64,000 bases of DNA from Luteibacter sp. 9135 (GCF_000745005.1 NZ_JQNB01000001.1:2659501-2723500); one strand, 5' to 3'. Shown: positions 1 to 9,097, numbered from the stretch's first letter. Notes: a model not told the origin generated them from the letters alone. Numbers and translations: made by a program.

Positions 1-1
1 C

Positions 2-2791
2 AAGGCGCCGGAAGGCAATACCCCGGTGCATGCCGTGGTCGATCCCCATGCCGAGCGCGAAGCCCAGCGCTACGAGAAGCCGATCCCCAGCCGCGAGGCC
101 ATCCTGGCCCTGCTGGAGGAACGCGGCGAGCTGCTGGCTGAATACGACATCGCCCGGGCGCTGCGCCTGTTCGACGAATACGAGATCGTCGCCCTCAACA
201 AGCGTCTGGGCGCCATGGTCCGCGATGGCCAGCTGCTGCGTAACCGCCGCGGCGACTACGCGCCGGCGCAGAAACTCAGCCTGATCCCCGGCCGCGTCAT
301 CGCCAATGCCGAGGGCTACGGCTTCCTCCGTCCGGACGAGGGCGGCGACGACCTCTACCTCTCGCCGCAGCAGATGCGCAGCGTGCTCCACGGCGATCGC
401 GTGCTCGCCAGCGTGGTCGGCATCGACCGTCGCGGCCGGCGCCAGGGCGCCATCGTGGAAGTGCTGGAGCGCCGCTCGCCGCGGATGGTCGGACGCGTGG
501 TGATCGAGAACGGCGTGACCCTGGTGGAGCCGGACGATCGCCGCCTGCACCAGAACATCATGATTCCCGCCGGCCGCGACGCCGGTGCCCGCTCGGGCGA
601 GATCGTCGTGGTGGAAATCACCGATCCGCCGACCCAGCAGCGCGGCCCCATGGGCACCGTGCGCGCCGTGCTCGGCGAGCGCCTGCAACCGTCGCTGGTG
701 GTCGAGATGGCCATCGCCAGCCACGACCTGCCGCACGAGTTCCCGCCGCAGGTCATCCGCCAGGCCGAGGAAATCGAGCCCAAGGTCACCTCGGAAGAAC
801 GCAAGGGTCGCACGGACATCCGCAAGCTGCCCCTGGTCACCATCGACGGCGAGGACGCACGCGACTTCGACGACGCGGTGTATGCCGAGTCCCTGAAGGA
901 CGGCGGTTTCCGCCTGATCGTGGCCATCGCGGATGTCTCGCACTACGTGCCGGTGGGTACCCCGCTGGACGTCGAAGGCTACAACCGCAGCACGTCCACC
1001 TATTTCCCCGGGTTCGTCGTGCCGATGCTGCCGGAGACCTTGTCCAACGGCATCTGCTCGCTGATGCCGAAGGTCGAGCGCCTGTGCATGGTCTGCGACA
1101 TGGAGATCGACGAGGAAGGCGAGGTCACCCGCTCCAAGTTCTACGACGCCGTGATGTTCTCGCATGCGCGCCTCACCTATAACAAGGTCTGGCAGGCCGT
1201 GGGCGAACGCAATGCCGACGTGCGCGACGAGATCGCCGACGTGCTGCCGCAGGTGGAAACCCTGCACAAGCTGTACAAGGTGATGGCCAAGGCACGCAAG
1301 CGCCGCGGCGCCATCGATTTCGAGACCCCGGAAGTCAAATTCCGCCTGGGGCCGGCGGGCGATGTGCAGTCGATGGGCGCTTCGGATCGCAACGACGCGC
1401 ACAAGATGATCGAGGAATGCATGATCGCCGCCAACGTGCAGGCGGCGCGGTTCCTCACCAAGCGCAAGGTGCCTGCGCTGTACCGCGTGCATGCCACGCC
1501 CCCGGCCGAGAAATACGAAGACCTCCTGCAGTTCCTCAAGGAGTTCAAGCTGAAGATGCCGCCGGCCGACGAAGTCACGCCTGCGGATTTCTCGGCGCTG
1601 CTGAAGAAGGTGCAGGACCGCCCCGAGGCGGAGCTGATCCAGTCGGTGCTGCTGCGCGCGCAGAGCATGGCCATCTATCACCCGGAAAACCAGGGTCACT
1701 TCGGCCTGGCGCTGGATGCGTACGCACACTTCACCTCGCCGATCCGCCGTTACCCCGATCTGCTGGTCCATCGTGCGATCCGCTACGCGATCACGCGGGG
1801 CAAGCCGTCGGAATACGTCTACAGCGACACGCAGATGTCCGCCATGGCCATCCATTGCTCGCAGCGCGAGCGGCGTGCCGAGGAAGCCGAGCGCGACGTG
1901 GACGAGCGCTTCAAGTGCGCCTGGATGGAGAAACACGTGGGCGAGGAATTCGCCGGCACCATCACCGGCGTCACCTCGTTCGGGCTGTTCGTCGAGCTGG
2001 CCGCCTCGCGCGTGTCGGGTTTGGTGCATGTCTCGCAGCTACCCAACGATTACTACAAGTTCGATCCGGTACGTCACCTCCTGCAGGGTGAGCGCACCGG
2101 CGCGGCGTATCGCCTGGGCGACTACGTAAGCGTGCAGGTGCTGCGCGCCAGCCTGGAAGACCGCAAGATCGACTTCCGCCTCATCGCACGGCTGGCCGCG
2201 CTGCCCAAGCCCGCGCCGAAGGTGGCCGCACCGGTCGCCGCGCCGCGCTCGGGCATGATGGAAGCGGGCAGGGCGATGGGTCGTGCGGCGAAGAAAGCCG
2301 TCGGCCGCATCTTCGGCAAGAAGACTCCGGCACCGGTGGCCGTCGAGGAACCGATCGCGCCGAAAGCCCGTCCGGAGCGTTCGGCGGCGGCGGAAACCAC
2401 GGCCGATCGCTCGGAGCGTTCGTCGCAGCGGGGCTCCCTCCAGCGCGGCCCGCGTCAGGCGGGCGGTGGTGAACCGCGCCAGGACGACAACCGCTCGGGC
2501 AACCGTCGTGGGCCGCGTCGCGACGACACGCGCGACACGTCGCCGTCGCCATCTTCGGAGGCTCCGGCACGGGGCAGGGCGACATCGAAGCGCGGTGGCG
2601 CGCCGGCGGGTGCGGGTGTGTCGACCGAAGGCCGCTCGTCGGCTCCGGCCGCGAAGAAAACCGCCAGGAAGCAGGCCGCGGCACCATCGCACGCACCGAC
2701 GACGGACACACCGACGGCGGAGCAGGCACCGGCGAAGAAGTCCACGACGCGTCGTGGTCCGCGTAAACCCAGGAGCAAGCCGCAAGCATGA
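2..2791 (+). CDS. rnr: Ribonuclease R (5' end outside window)
   Basis: Processive 3'-5' exoribonuclease that degrades structured RNA and takes part in rRNA/tRNA quality control. The order is: N-terminal winged-helix and cold-shock OB domains, an RNB catalytic domain with the acidic stretch DGEDARDFDDAV (about residue 275 counting from the GTG at 26), and an S1 domain (about 640-725). A low-complexity Ala/Arg/Pro/Lys tail of nearly 190 residues follows, longer than the basic tail of the 813-residue E. coli enzyme. The frame is open to the left edge with no stop, so the GTG at 26 is probably internal and the true start lies upstream. The stop overlaps the next start (ATGA), suggesting translational coupling to rlmB. 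Confidence 0.95.
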   Translation, partial: KAPEGNTPVHAVVDPHAEREAQRYEKPIPSREAILALLEERGELLAEYDIARALRLFDEYEIVALNKRLGAMVRDGQLLRNRRGDYAPAQKLSLIPGRVIANAEGYGFLRPDEGGDDLYLSPQQMRSVLHGDRVLASVVGIDRRGRRQGAIVEVLERRSPRMVGRVVIENGVTLVEPDDRRLHQNIMIPAGRDAGARSGEIVVVEITDPPTQQRGPMGTVRAVLGERLQPSLVVEMAIASHDLPHEFPPQVIRQAEEIEPKVTSEERKGRTDIRKLPLVTIDGEDARDFDDAVYAESLKDGGFRLIVAIADVSHYVPVGTPLDVEGYNRSTSTYFPGFVVPMLPETLSNGICSLMPKVERLCMVCDMEIDEEGEVTRSKFYDAVMFSHARLTYNKVWQAVGERNADVRDEIADVLPQVETLHKLYKVMAKARKRRGAIDFETPEVKFRLGPAGDVQSMGASDRNDAHKMIEECMIAANVQAARFLTKRKVPALYRVHATPPAEKYEDLLQFLKEFKLKMPPADEVTPADFSALLKKVQDRPEAELIQSVLLRAQSMAIYHPENQGHFGLALDAYAHFTSPIRRYPDLLVHRAIRYAITRGKPSEYVYSDTQMSAMAIHCSQRERRAEEAERDVDERFKCAWMEKHVGEEFAGTITGVTSFGLFVELAASRVSGLVHVSQLPNDYYKFDPVRHLLQGERTGAAYRLGDYVSVQVLRASLEDRKIDFRLIARLAALPKPAPKVAAPVAAPRSGMMEAGRAMGRAAKKAVGRIFGKKTPAPVAVEEPIAPKARPERSAAAETTADRSERSSQRGSLQRGPRQAGGGEPRQDDNRSGNRRGPRRDDTRDTSPSPSSEAPARGRATSKRGGAPAGAGVSTEGRSSAPAAKKTARKQAAAPSHAPTTDTPTAEQAPAKKSTTRRGPRKPRSKPQA

Positions 2792-3534
2792 GCGAGTCGT
2801 GGATCGTAGGCATCAATCCGGTCGAGGGCGCACTCGTCAACGACCCGGATCGTATCCGTGAAGTACTGATCGAGCAGGGTTCGAAGAACGCCCGTATCGC
2901 CGAGATCGCGGCACAGGCGCGCAAGCTCGGCCTGATCGTCAAGCCGGTGGCCAAGGAACAGCTGGAAAAGCTCGGTGGCGAAGCACGCCACCAGGGCGTC
3001 ATCGCACGCTACGAAACGCCGCCGCTGCGCGACGAGAGCGCCTTGCCGGCGTTGCTCGAGGCGGCAGGGGCGGATGCGCTGGTGCTCATACTGGACGGCG
3101 TGACCGACCCGCACAACCTGGGCGCATGCCTGCGCAGTGCGGCAGCGGCCAAGGTGACGGCGGTGGTGGTACCGAAGGATCGCGCAGTAGGCATCACCCC
3201 CACGGTGCGCCGCGCGTCCGCCGGTGGCGCCGACCTGGTGCCGCTGATCGCGGTGACCAACCTCGCCCGCGCCCTGCGCCTGCTGAAGGACGCGGGCGTC
3301 TGGATCACCGGGCTGGACGGCGACACCGACCAGTCCATCTACGCGATCGACCTGAAGGGGCCGGTGGCGCTGGTGATGGGTAGCGAGGGTGACGGCATGC
3401 GCCGACTCACCCGCGATACCTGCGATTTCGTGGCGAAGATACCAATGCCCGGCGGGATGGAGAGCCTCAACGTCTCCGTCGCCACGGGTGTCGTCCTGTT
3501 CGAGGCGTTGCGTCAGCGAGGTGCGAAGAAATGA
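2788..3534 (+). CDS. rlmB: 23S rRNA (guanosine-2251-2'-O)-methyltransferase RlmB
   Basis: SPOUT-class methyltransferase that 2'-O-methylates G2251 in the P-loop of 23S rRNA. The 248 residues include an N-terminal L30e-like substrate-binding domain (GINPVEGAL near the start). The three SpoU motifs follow: NLGACLRSA (about 111), MGSEGDGMR (about 197) and MESLNVSVA (about 225), which build the knotted SAM site. The start overlaps the rnr stop by 4 bases and the stop overlaps the next start by 4 bases, so the three genes look like one transcription unit. The rnr-rlmB order is common in gammaproteobacteria. Confidence 0.95.
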   Translation: MSESWIVGINPVEGALVNDPDRIREVLIEQGSKNARIAEIAAQARKLGLIVKPVAKEQLEKLGGEARHQGVIARYETPPLRDESALPALLEAAGADALVLILDGVTDPHNLGACLRSAAAAKVTAVVVPKDRAVGITPTVRRASAGGADLVPLIAVTNLARALRLLKDAGVWITGLDGDTDQSIYAIDLKGPVALVMGSEGDGMRRLTRDTCDFVAKIPMPGGMESLNVSVATGVVLFEALRQRGAKK

Positions 3535-3848
3535 ATGCGATGTTCTGGCACGACTGGGCGGGTCTGGTCGGCGTGGCGTTGGTGCTGATCGCCTTCCTCC
3601 TGCTCCAGGCGCACAAGCTGTCCGGCCAGGGTTACGCCTATCAGGTGATGAACCTGCTCGGCGCGTTCGGCATCCTGCTGTCGCTGGTGTTCGGCATGTT
3701 CAACCTGTCGGCATTCGTGCAGGAGATGGCCTGGTTCCTGATCAGCGTCTACGGCATCGTTCGTGGCACGAAGGTACGCAAGGCCGCGAGCGATCCCACG
3801 AGCGGTTCTACCGGTTCGACCGGCCCGACCGTCGGCCCCTCGGTCTGA
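3531..3848 (+). CDS. Small CBU_0592-like membrane protein
   Basis: A 105-residue protein with three hydrophobic segments (about residues 10-27, 38-58 and 62-80) and a hydrophilic Ser/Thr/Gly-rich tail. It resembles the uncharacterised CBU_0592 family of small inner-membrane proteins; no biochemical role is known to me. Its ATG overlaps the rlmB stop (ATGA), making it the last gene of the rnr-rlmB unit. The recurring hydrophobic pattern and the coupling support a real gene rather than a shadow frame. Confidence 0.75.
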   Translation: MNAMFWHDWAGLVGVALVLIAFLLLQAHKLSGQGYAYQVMNLLGAFGILLSLVFGMFNLSAFVQEMAWFLISVYGIVRGTKVRKAASDPTSGSTGSTGPTVGPSV

Positions 3849-3881
3849 CGAGCGGGTCAGTGCGGGGTTACACACGCTCCG

Positions 3882-3887
3882 TATAAT
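3882..3887 (+). promoter_or_regulatory. -10 element of the guanidinium exporter gene
   Basis: A perfect TATAAT lies about 30 bases before the first riboswitch hairpin and just after the preceding gene stop. It would start a leader carrying both aptamer stems. No convincing -35 hexamer sits 16-18 bases upstream, so the promoter is proposed from the -10 alone. Confidence 0.55.
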
Positions 3888-3916
3888 GGCAACGGGCCGG
3901 CGCAATGCCGGCTCGC

Positions 3917-3976
3917 TTCCGGGGACGACCCCGGAACGCGCACCATCTCCGCGGGGACGACCCCGCTCTTGCGGAG
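3917..3976 (+). promoter_or_regulatory. Guanidine-II (mini-ykkC) riboswitch
   Basis: Two GC-rich hairpins with identical ACGA tetraloops. The first pairs TTCCGGGG with CCCCGGAA (3917-3936); the second pairs GCGGGG with CCCCGC (3951-3966). Paired stem-loops with ACGR loops upstream of an SMR exporter gene are the hallmark of the guanidine-II class. CTCCGC (3947-3952) is the exact complement of the Shine-Dalgarno region GCGGAG (3971-3976). The second hairpin and the SD-masking pairing therefore share bases 3951-3952. Ligand binding would stabilise the hairpin and free the ribosome site, the ON-switch mechanism known for this class. Confidence 0.92.
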
Positions 3977-3985
3977 CACACTCCC

Positions 3986-4309
3986 ATGTATTGGTTGATT
4001 CTTGTCGTGGCCGGCTTGTTCGAAATCGCCTGGGCCGTCGGCCTTAAATACACCGAGGGCTTTACCCGTATGGTGCCCAGTGTCCTCACCGCGGGCGCGA
4101 TGCTGGTGAGCATCGTGCTGCTGGCCTTCGCGACGAAACAGCTGCCCCTGGGCACGGCGTACGCGGTGTGGACCGGCATAGGCGCCGTCGGCGCGGTGAT
4201 TTTCGGTATCGTGTTGTTCGGTGAGTCGGCGCAGCCGTTGCGGCTGGTGTGCGTCGGGCTGATCGTGCTGGGGATTGTGGGGTTGAAGCTCACGTCATCG
4301 TCTGCGTAG
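3986..4309 (+). CDS. gdx: SMR-family guanidinium exporter (SugE/Gdx)
   Basis: A 107-residue small multidrug resistance protein with four transmembrane helices, starting [20 protein letters not shown]. The conserved membrane Glu in FEIAW is the proton/substrate-coupling residue of the family. The Gdx subtype exports guanidinium in exchange for protons. The ATG at 3986 follows GGAG by 9 bases; an in-frame upstream ATG at 3905 would translate the riboswitch and is rejected. The riboswitch directly supports the guanidinium assignment over a general drug pump. Confidence 0.93.
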   Translation: MYWLILVVAGLFEIAWAVGLKYTEGFTRMVPSVLTAGAMLVSIVLLAFATKQLPLGTAYAVWTGIGAVGAVIFGIVLFGESAQPLRLVCVGLIVLGIVGLKLTSSSA

Positions 4310-4386
4310 CCGTGGATCGCGCTGGTTGGGGCGATCGGGGTGGAGCGTATGAGGCGATGGGGGTGTGTCGCCGCTGCGTTGGCTTT

Positions 4387-4439
4387 TCGCGCACATCGTG
4401 CGCTCCTACCGTCGGGGTAGGAGCGCACGATGTGCGCGA
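4387..4439. repeat. Paired REP palindrome (two inverted GTAGGAGCG units)
   Basis: Two 23-bp units in perfect inverted orientation (4387-4409 and 4417-4439) separated by 7 bases. Each unit ends or begins with GTAGGAGCGCACGATG and is itself a partial palindrome. It lies between the convergent exporter gene and phoU, where the long hairpin could end or stabilise both transcripts. It belongs to a dispersed family seen again at 14542, 14707, 18294, 55908 and 56926. Confidence 0.85.
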
Positions 4440-4499
4440 TTTGCGATCACGTGCGAAACGGCCCCTATGCGCGCCCGATCGACGCGCGCCCGATCGACG

Positions 4500-5207
4500 T
4501 TACATATCCGGATTGGCGGTGGTATCGCGCTTGATCCGTGGCGCGACCAGCGGCTCGCCATGCACGACGAACCAGACGTTCTCGGCGATGTTGGTGGCGT
4601 GGTCGCCGATGCGCTCGATGTTCTTCGCCATGAACAGCAGGTGGGTGCACGGCGTGATGTTGCGCGGGTCTTCCATCATGTACGTCAGCAACGCGCGGAA
4701 CACCACGGTGTACGCCTCGTCGAGGTCGGCATCCGACTTCCACACTTCATAGGCGGCTTCGGCGTCCTGCGCGTCGTAGGCCTTGAGCACGTTGCGCAGC
4801 TGCTCGGCGGCCAGTTCCGCGAGGTTCTTCAGCCCGCCGGCGGCGCTGATCGGCGCCACGCGGCTGAGCGGGATGGAACGCTTCGCGACATTGGCGGCGT
4901 AGTCGCCGATGCGCTCGATGTCGGCGGCGATGCGCAGCGCCGCGAACACGTTGCGCAGGTCGCCGGCGATGGGCGCGCGCAGGGCGAGCAGGCGGACCAC
5001 GTCCTGGCTGACTTCCTGCTCCAGGGCATCCAGCGCGTCGTCGTTGTCGACCACCCGCTGCGCCGCGCGCTCGTCGCGACGTTCCACCACGTCGATGGCG
5101 GCTTCCAGCTGCGCCACGGCCAGTTCGCCCATGCGGACGATCTCGCCGGTGAGGCGCTTCAGTTCGCCGTCGTAGCTCTTGATGATGTGTTCGTGCGGGT
5201 TGTTCAT
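4500..5207 (-). CDS. phoU: Phosphate signalling regulator PhoU
   Basis: Cytoplasmic negative regulator that links the Pst transporter to the PhoR/PhoB two-component system. The 235 residues contain the two PhoU three-helix repeats, each with the metal-coordinating ERIGDxAxN signature (IERIGDYAANVAK and IERIGDHATNIAE). It is the last gene of pstSCAB-phoU, 26 bases after pstB. The length matches the family. Confidence 0.95.
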   Translation of the reverse strand: MNNPHEHIIKSYDGELKRLTGEIVRMGELAVAQLEAAIDVVERRDERAAQRVVDNDDALDALEQEVSQDVVRLLALRAPIAGDLRNVFAALRIAADIERIGDYAANVAKRSIPLSRVAPISAAGGLKNLAELAAEQLRNVLKAYDAQDAEAAYEVWKSDADLDEAYTVVFRALLTYMMEDPRNITPCTHLLFMAKNIERIGDHATNIAENVWFVVHGEPLVAPRIKRDTTANPDM

Positions 5208-5233
5208 CGCGGGTGCCTCGAAGTGGGGAACGC

Positions 5234-6067
5234 TCAGCCGAACCGGCCGGTGATGTAGTCTTCGGTCTGCTTCTTATCCGGCTTGGTAAAGATCTTCTCG
5301 GTCCGGTCGAACTCGATCAGCTCGCCCATGTACATGAACGCGGTCATGTCCGAGCAGCGCGCCGCCTGCTGCATGTTGTGCGTCACGATCACGATGGTGA
5401 ACTGGCTTTTCAGCTCTTCCACCAGTTGCTCGATGCGGCTGGTGGCGATCGGGTCCAGCGCGGAGGTGGGTTCGTCCAGCAGCAGCACTTCCGGCTTCAG
5501 CGCGATGCCGCGCGCGATGCACAGGCGCTGCTGCTGACCGCCGGAGAGGCCGAGCGCGCTCTGCTTGAGCTTGTCCTTCACCTCGTCCCACAGCGCCGCG
5601 CCGCGCAGGGCCTGCTCCACGCGGCCTTCCATGTCGCTGCGGTTGAGCTTTTCGTGATGGCGGATGCCGTAGGCCACGTTCTCGAAGATGGTCATCGGGA
5701 ACGGCACCGGCTTCTGGAACACCATGCCGACCTTGCTGCGCAGGCGGTTGAGCGAGTACTTCGGGTCGAGGATGTTCTCGCCGTCCAGCACGATCTCGCC
5801 GCTGGCGCGCAGGCTGGGATAGATCGCGTAGATGCGGTTGAAGATGCGCAGCAGGGTGGACTTGCCGCAACCGGACGGCCCGATGATGGCGGTGACCTTC
5901 TTCTCCGGCACGTCCATCGCGATGTTCTTCAGCGCGTGGAACTCGCCGTAGTGGAAGTTGAGGTCGCGCACGGTCATCTTCGGCGCCGCCTGGCCGAGGT
6001 CGACGGCGGCGGCGTGCGGCGAGGTGCCGAATCCGGGCTTGGACGCGACTTCGTTGAGATTAGTCAT
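5234..6067 (-). CDS. pstB: Phosphate ABC transporter ATPase PstB
   Basis: Nucleotide-binding subunit of the high-affinity phosphate importer. The 277 residues show Walker [10 protein letters not shown], signature LSGGQQQRL and Walker [14 protein letters not shown]; the family-typical end is [10 protein letters not shown]. About 30 N-terminal residues precede the ABC core, as in many gammaproteobacterial PstB proteins. Its ATG overlaps the end of pstA by 8 bases, implying coupled translation. Confidence 0.96.
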   Translation of the reverse strand: MTNLNEVASKPGFGTSPHAAAVDLGQAAPKMTVRDLNFHYGEFHALKNIAMDVPEKKVTAIIGPSGCGKSTLLRIFNRIYAIYPSLRASGEIVLDGENILDPKYSLNRLRSKVGMVFQKPVPFPMTIFENVAYGIRHHEKLNRSDMEGRVEQALRGAALWDEVKDKLKQSALGLSGGQQQRLCIARGIALKPEVLLLDEPTSALDPIATSRIEQLVEELKSQFTIVIVTHNMQQAARCSDMTAFMYMGELIEFDRTEKIFTKPDKKQTEDYITGRFG

Positions 6068-6929
6068 TGGACACCTTGGAACGCGAGAAGACGAAGCGGG
6101 CGGTAAGGCTGAGCGCCAGCACGAACATGGTGAGCACGAAGGCGCCGGCCCAGGCCAGGGTGTTGATGTCCGGGCTGGGGTCCTTCGTGTATTCGTAGAT
6201 GACCTGCGGCAGGCTGGGCATCTTGTCGATCGGGTTGAAGGTCATGAAGTTGTTGCCGAACGCCGTGAACAGCAGGGGCGCCGTTTCGCCACTGATGCGA
6301 GCCAGGGCCAGCAGCACGCCCGTGACGATGCCCGAGCGCGCGGAGCGCACCAGGATCTGCAGGGTCAGCTTCCACTGCGGCACGCCCAGCGACAGCGCCG
6401 CCTCGCGCAGCGTGCCGGGTACCAGCCGCAGCATTTCGTCGGTGGTGCGGACGATGACGGGCAGGGCGATGAGGGCCAGGGCGATGCCGCCGGCGATGCC
6501 GGAGAAGGTCACATCGCCGCCGGTCAGCCACTTGGATGGCAGCACGATCACGGTATAGACGAACAGGCCCAGCACGATCGACGGTGCCGAGAGCAGGATG
6601 TCGTTGAGGAAGCGGATGGTCGGCCCTAGCCGCGAGCGGCGCGAGTATTCCGCCAGCCAGGTGCCGGCGGCGACGCCGATGGGCGTGGCGATCAGGATGC
6701 CGATCACGTTGAGGATGAGGCTGCCGACCATGGCGTTGGCCAGGCCGCCTTCCTCGCGGTACGCGGTAATCTTGGTGAACAGCTGCGGCCGGAGGCCGGC
6801 GATGCCCTGGCTCAGGGTTTCCCAGAGGATCCACGCCAGGAACAGCAGGCCGATGCCGGTGGCGAGCACGCTGAAGACCATCGCGAGGATGTTCTTGATA
6901 CGGCGCCGGGTATACAGCGAGGCGGACAT
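6060..6929 (-). CDS. pstA: Phosphate ABC transporter permease PstA
   Basis: Inner-membrane permease subunit of 289 residues with six predicted helices. The EAA-loop region is about [15 protein letters not shown], preceded by the binding-protein-dependent permease stretch ([12 protein letters not shown]). The ATG at 6929 is chosen because it sits at the pstC stop (TGATG) and gives the expected N-terminus [14 protein letters not shown] longer in-frame extension upstream only shadows pstC. It pairs with PstC to form the channel. Confidence 0.95.
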   Translation of the reverse strand: MSASLYTRRRIKNILAMVFSVLATGIGLLFLAWILWETLSQGIAGLRPQLFTKITAYREEGGLANAMVGSLILNVIGILIATPIGVAAGTWLAEYSRRSRLGPTIRFLNDILLSAPSIVLGLFVYTVIVLPSKWLTGGDVTFSGIAGGIALALIALPVIVRTTDEMLRLVPGTLREAALSLGVPQWKLTLQILVRSARSGIVTGVLLALARISGETAPLLFTAFGNNFMTFNPIDKMPSLPQVIYEYTKDPSPDINTLAWAGAFVLTMFVLALSLTARFVFSRSKVSND

Positions 6930-7960
6930 CAGGTGCCCTCCTTGGTCGCCAGGCGGCGGAGCATGAGTCGCGCGATCAGCAGCACGATGAAGGTCACCAC
7001 GAACAGCAGGAAGGCCAGCGCCATGAGTGCCGATTTCTGCAGGCCCTCCGCTTCGCCGAACTGGTTGGCGATGGTGGAGGCGATGGAGCTGCCGGTCTCG
7101 AGGATGGACGGGGTGAACTGGAAGGTGTTGCCCAGCACGAAGGCGACCGCCATGGTCTCGCCGAGCGCGCGGCCCAGGCCGAGGAAGATGCCGCCGATCA
7201 CCGCCGTGCGGGTGTACGGCACCACGATGTCCCACACCACTTCCCAGGTGCTGGAGCCCAGGGCATATGCCGATTCCTTCAGCCGGGTGGGTACGGTCTG
7301 GAACACCTCGCGCATCACCGAGGAAATGAACGGGATGATCATCACCGCCAGCACCAGGCCCGCGGTGAGCACACCGGCGCCGAAGAACGGGTATTCGCTG
7401 GAGAAGAACTTCGCGATCCAGGGCACGTGCTGCACCAGCCACGACACCTGGCCGTCCGGCGGCTCCGTGCTGAGGTTGTTCATCAGCCACGGCTTGATAT
7501 GTGCGGCCACGAAGGGCGCGAAGATGAAAAGACCCCACATGCCGTAGATGATCGACGGAATGCCGGCCAGCAGTTCGATGGCCGAGCTGACCGGACCGCG
7601 CAGCCAGCCGGGCGCGATTTCGGTGAGGAAGAGGGCGATGCCGAAGCTGACCGGCACGGCGAAGATCAGGGCGATGAGCGCGGTAACCACGGTGCCCATG
7701 ACGGGAACCAGGGCGCCATAGCGGTTGTTGGTCGGATCCCACTCGGCGCTGGTGAGGAAGCCCCAGCCGAACGTGGCGAAGGCGTCGCGGCCCAGCCACA
7801 GCGTGGAGGCGGCGGCGCCGACGAGGCACACCAGGACCAGGAGGGCGCAGGCTTTCAATGCCCAGCCGAATATCCGGTCGTTACGCGTGTCCCGCGCGTT
7901 GCGGGACGCTTCCGCCTGGCGTTCCCGATCGGCTACGGCGTTGCTGACGGTGGCGTGCAT
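6929..7960 (-). CDS. pstC: Phosphate ABC transporter permease PstC
   Basis: Inner-membrane permease of 343 residues with a cytoplasmic N-terminus, then a first helix (about 30-50) and five more helices. The insertion between helices 2 and 4 carries about 50 hydrophilic residues (KPWLMNNLSTEPPDGQ), as in xanthomonad PstC. The permease motif GLGRALGETMAVAFVLGN is clear. It lies 120 bases after pstS, separated by a hairpin, and overlaps pstA by one base. Confidence 0.95.
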   Translation of the reverse strand: MHATVSNAVADRERQAEASRNARDTRNDRIFGWALKACALLVLVCLVGAAASTLWLGRDAFATFGWGFLTSAEWDPTNNRYGALVPVMGTVVTALIALIFAVPVSFGIALFLTEIAPGWLRGPVSSAIELLAGIPSIIYGMWGLFIFAPFVAAHIKPWLMNNLSTEPPDGQVSWLVQHVPWIAKFFSSEYPFFGAGVLTAGLVLAVMIIPFISSVMREVFQTVPTRLKESAYALGSSTWEVVWDIVVPYTRTAVIGGIFLGLGRALGETMAVAFVLGNTFQFTPSILETGSSIASTIANQFGEAEGLQKSALMALAFLLFVVTFIVLLIARLMLRRLATKEGT

Positions 7961-7997
7961 GGTCGGTGCGAATTCCCGAAAGGCCTTTCAAACATGT

Positions 7998-8027
7998 GGG
8001 TCGCCGCTCCTGTCGGAACGGCGACCC
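7998..8027 (-). promoter_or_regulatory. Intercistronic hairpin between pstS and pstC
   Basis: A 13-bp stem (GGGTCGCCG core, one G-U pair in the minus-strand RNA) with a 4-base loop lies in the 120-base gap after the pstS stop. No strong U-run follows, so it looks more like an mRNA-stabilising or partial-attenuation hairpin than a full terminator. Such a structure would give more binding protein than permease from one transcript. Confidence 0.6.
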
Positions 8028-8080
8028 GCCTGGACGATACTGTGGGCCGCGGATGTGTCAGCCGACCCATCGGTGTCGAA

Positions 8081-9097
8081 TCAGTTCTTGAACTCCGACG
8101 CCCAGTAGGCTTCGATCTGCTGGACCAGCGGCGCCGGCAGGGCGACGTAGTCGAGCGAAGCGGCCTGCGCCTGGCCCTTCTCGAGCGACCACTTGAAGAA
8201 ATCGAAGGCGACCTTGCTGTGCGAGGCGTTCTTGGACTTCTTGTACATGATCGCCCACGTGGTGGCGGTGATCGGCCAGGCCTGCGCGCCCGGAGCGTTG
8301 GTCATGATCAGGTTGAAGTCCTTGGCGGACTTCCAGTCGGCGGTGGCAGCGGCGGCACCGAAGGCCTCGGCGTTCGGCTGCACCCACGTACCGGCGGCGT
8401 TCTGCATCTGGGTGTACGAGAGCTTGTTCTTGGTGGCGTAGGCGTATTCGACGTAGCCGATCGAGCCCGGGATCTGGCGCACGTACTGCGATACGCCTTC
8501 GTTACCCTTGCCGCCGACGCCGGCCGGCCATTCCACGGCGGTGCCGAACTTCACCTTCGAGGCCCACTCCGGGCTGACCTTGGACAGGTAGTTGGTGAAG
8601 TTGAACGAGGTGCCGGAGCCGTCCGAACGGTGCACGACGGTGATCTTGACGTCGGGAACCTTCACGCCCGGGTTGAGCGCGGCGATCTCTGGATCGCTCC
8701 ACTTGGCGACCTTGCCCAGGTAGATGTCGGCCAGCACCTTGCCGTTGAGCTTCAGCTGGCCCGGGGCGACGCCCTGCAGGTTGACGATCGGCACGATGCC
8801 GCCGACCACGACCGGGAACTGGCCCAGGCCGAACTTGGCGAGGTCTTCGGCGCTCATCGGGGCATCGGACGCGCCGAAGTCGATGGTGCCTTCCTTGATC
8901 TGGGCGATGCCCGCACCCGAACCGACCGACTGGTAGTTCAGCTTGTTGCCGGTGGCTTCGGCATAGGTGGCGGACCACTTCGACAGCACGGGGTAAACAA
9001 AGCTCGAGCCTGCGCCCGTGATATCGGTGGCCTGGGCGGACATACCGAACAGGGATGCGGCGACGAGCGCGGCGATGCGGAGTTTACGTGTGAACAC
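8081..9097 (-). CDS. pstS: Periplasmic phosphate-binding protein PstS
   Basis: High-affinity phosphate-binding lipid-free periplasmic protein, first gene of the pst operon. The GTG at 9097 gives 338 residues beginning with a signal peptide ending about at SAQA, followed by the mature start TDITGAGSSFVYPV, which carries the first phosphate-binding loop. Other ligand motifs are SVGSGAGI, FGASDAPM and HRSDGSGTSFNFT. An upstream ATG (9169) would add 24 non-signal residues and place the start inside the promoter, so the GTG with GAGG before it is preferred. Confidence 0.95.
   Translation of the reverse strand: MFTRKLRIAALVAASLFGMSAQATDITGAGSSFVYPVLSKWSATYAEATGNKLNYQSVGSGAGIAQIKEGTIDFGASDAPMSAEDLAKFGLGQFPVVVGGIVPIVNLQGVAPGQLKLNGKVLADIYLGKVAKWSDPEIAALNPGVKVPDVKITVVHRSDGSGTSFNFTNYLSKVSPEWASKVKFGTAVEWPAGVGGKGNEGVSQYVRQIPGSIGYVEYAYATKNKLSYTQMQNAAGTWVQPNAEAFGAAAATADWKSAKDFNLIMTNAPGAQAWPITATTWAIMYKKSKNASHSKVAFDFFKWSLEKGQAQAASLDYVALPAPLVQQIEAYWASEFKN

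Noticed and set aside
2039..3114. Long minus-strand open frames opposite rnr and rlmB
   Set aside because: Arg/Ala-rich shadow frames created by high GC at third positions; no family features, and they lie fully antisense to clear genes.
3905..3985. N-terminal extension of the guanidinium exporter
   Set aside because: It would translate through both riboswitch hairpins; MYWLIL at 3986 with a spaced SD is the family start.
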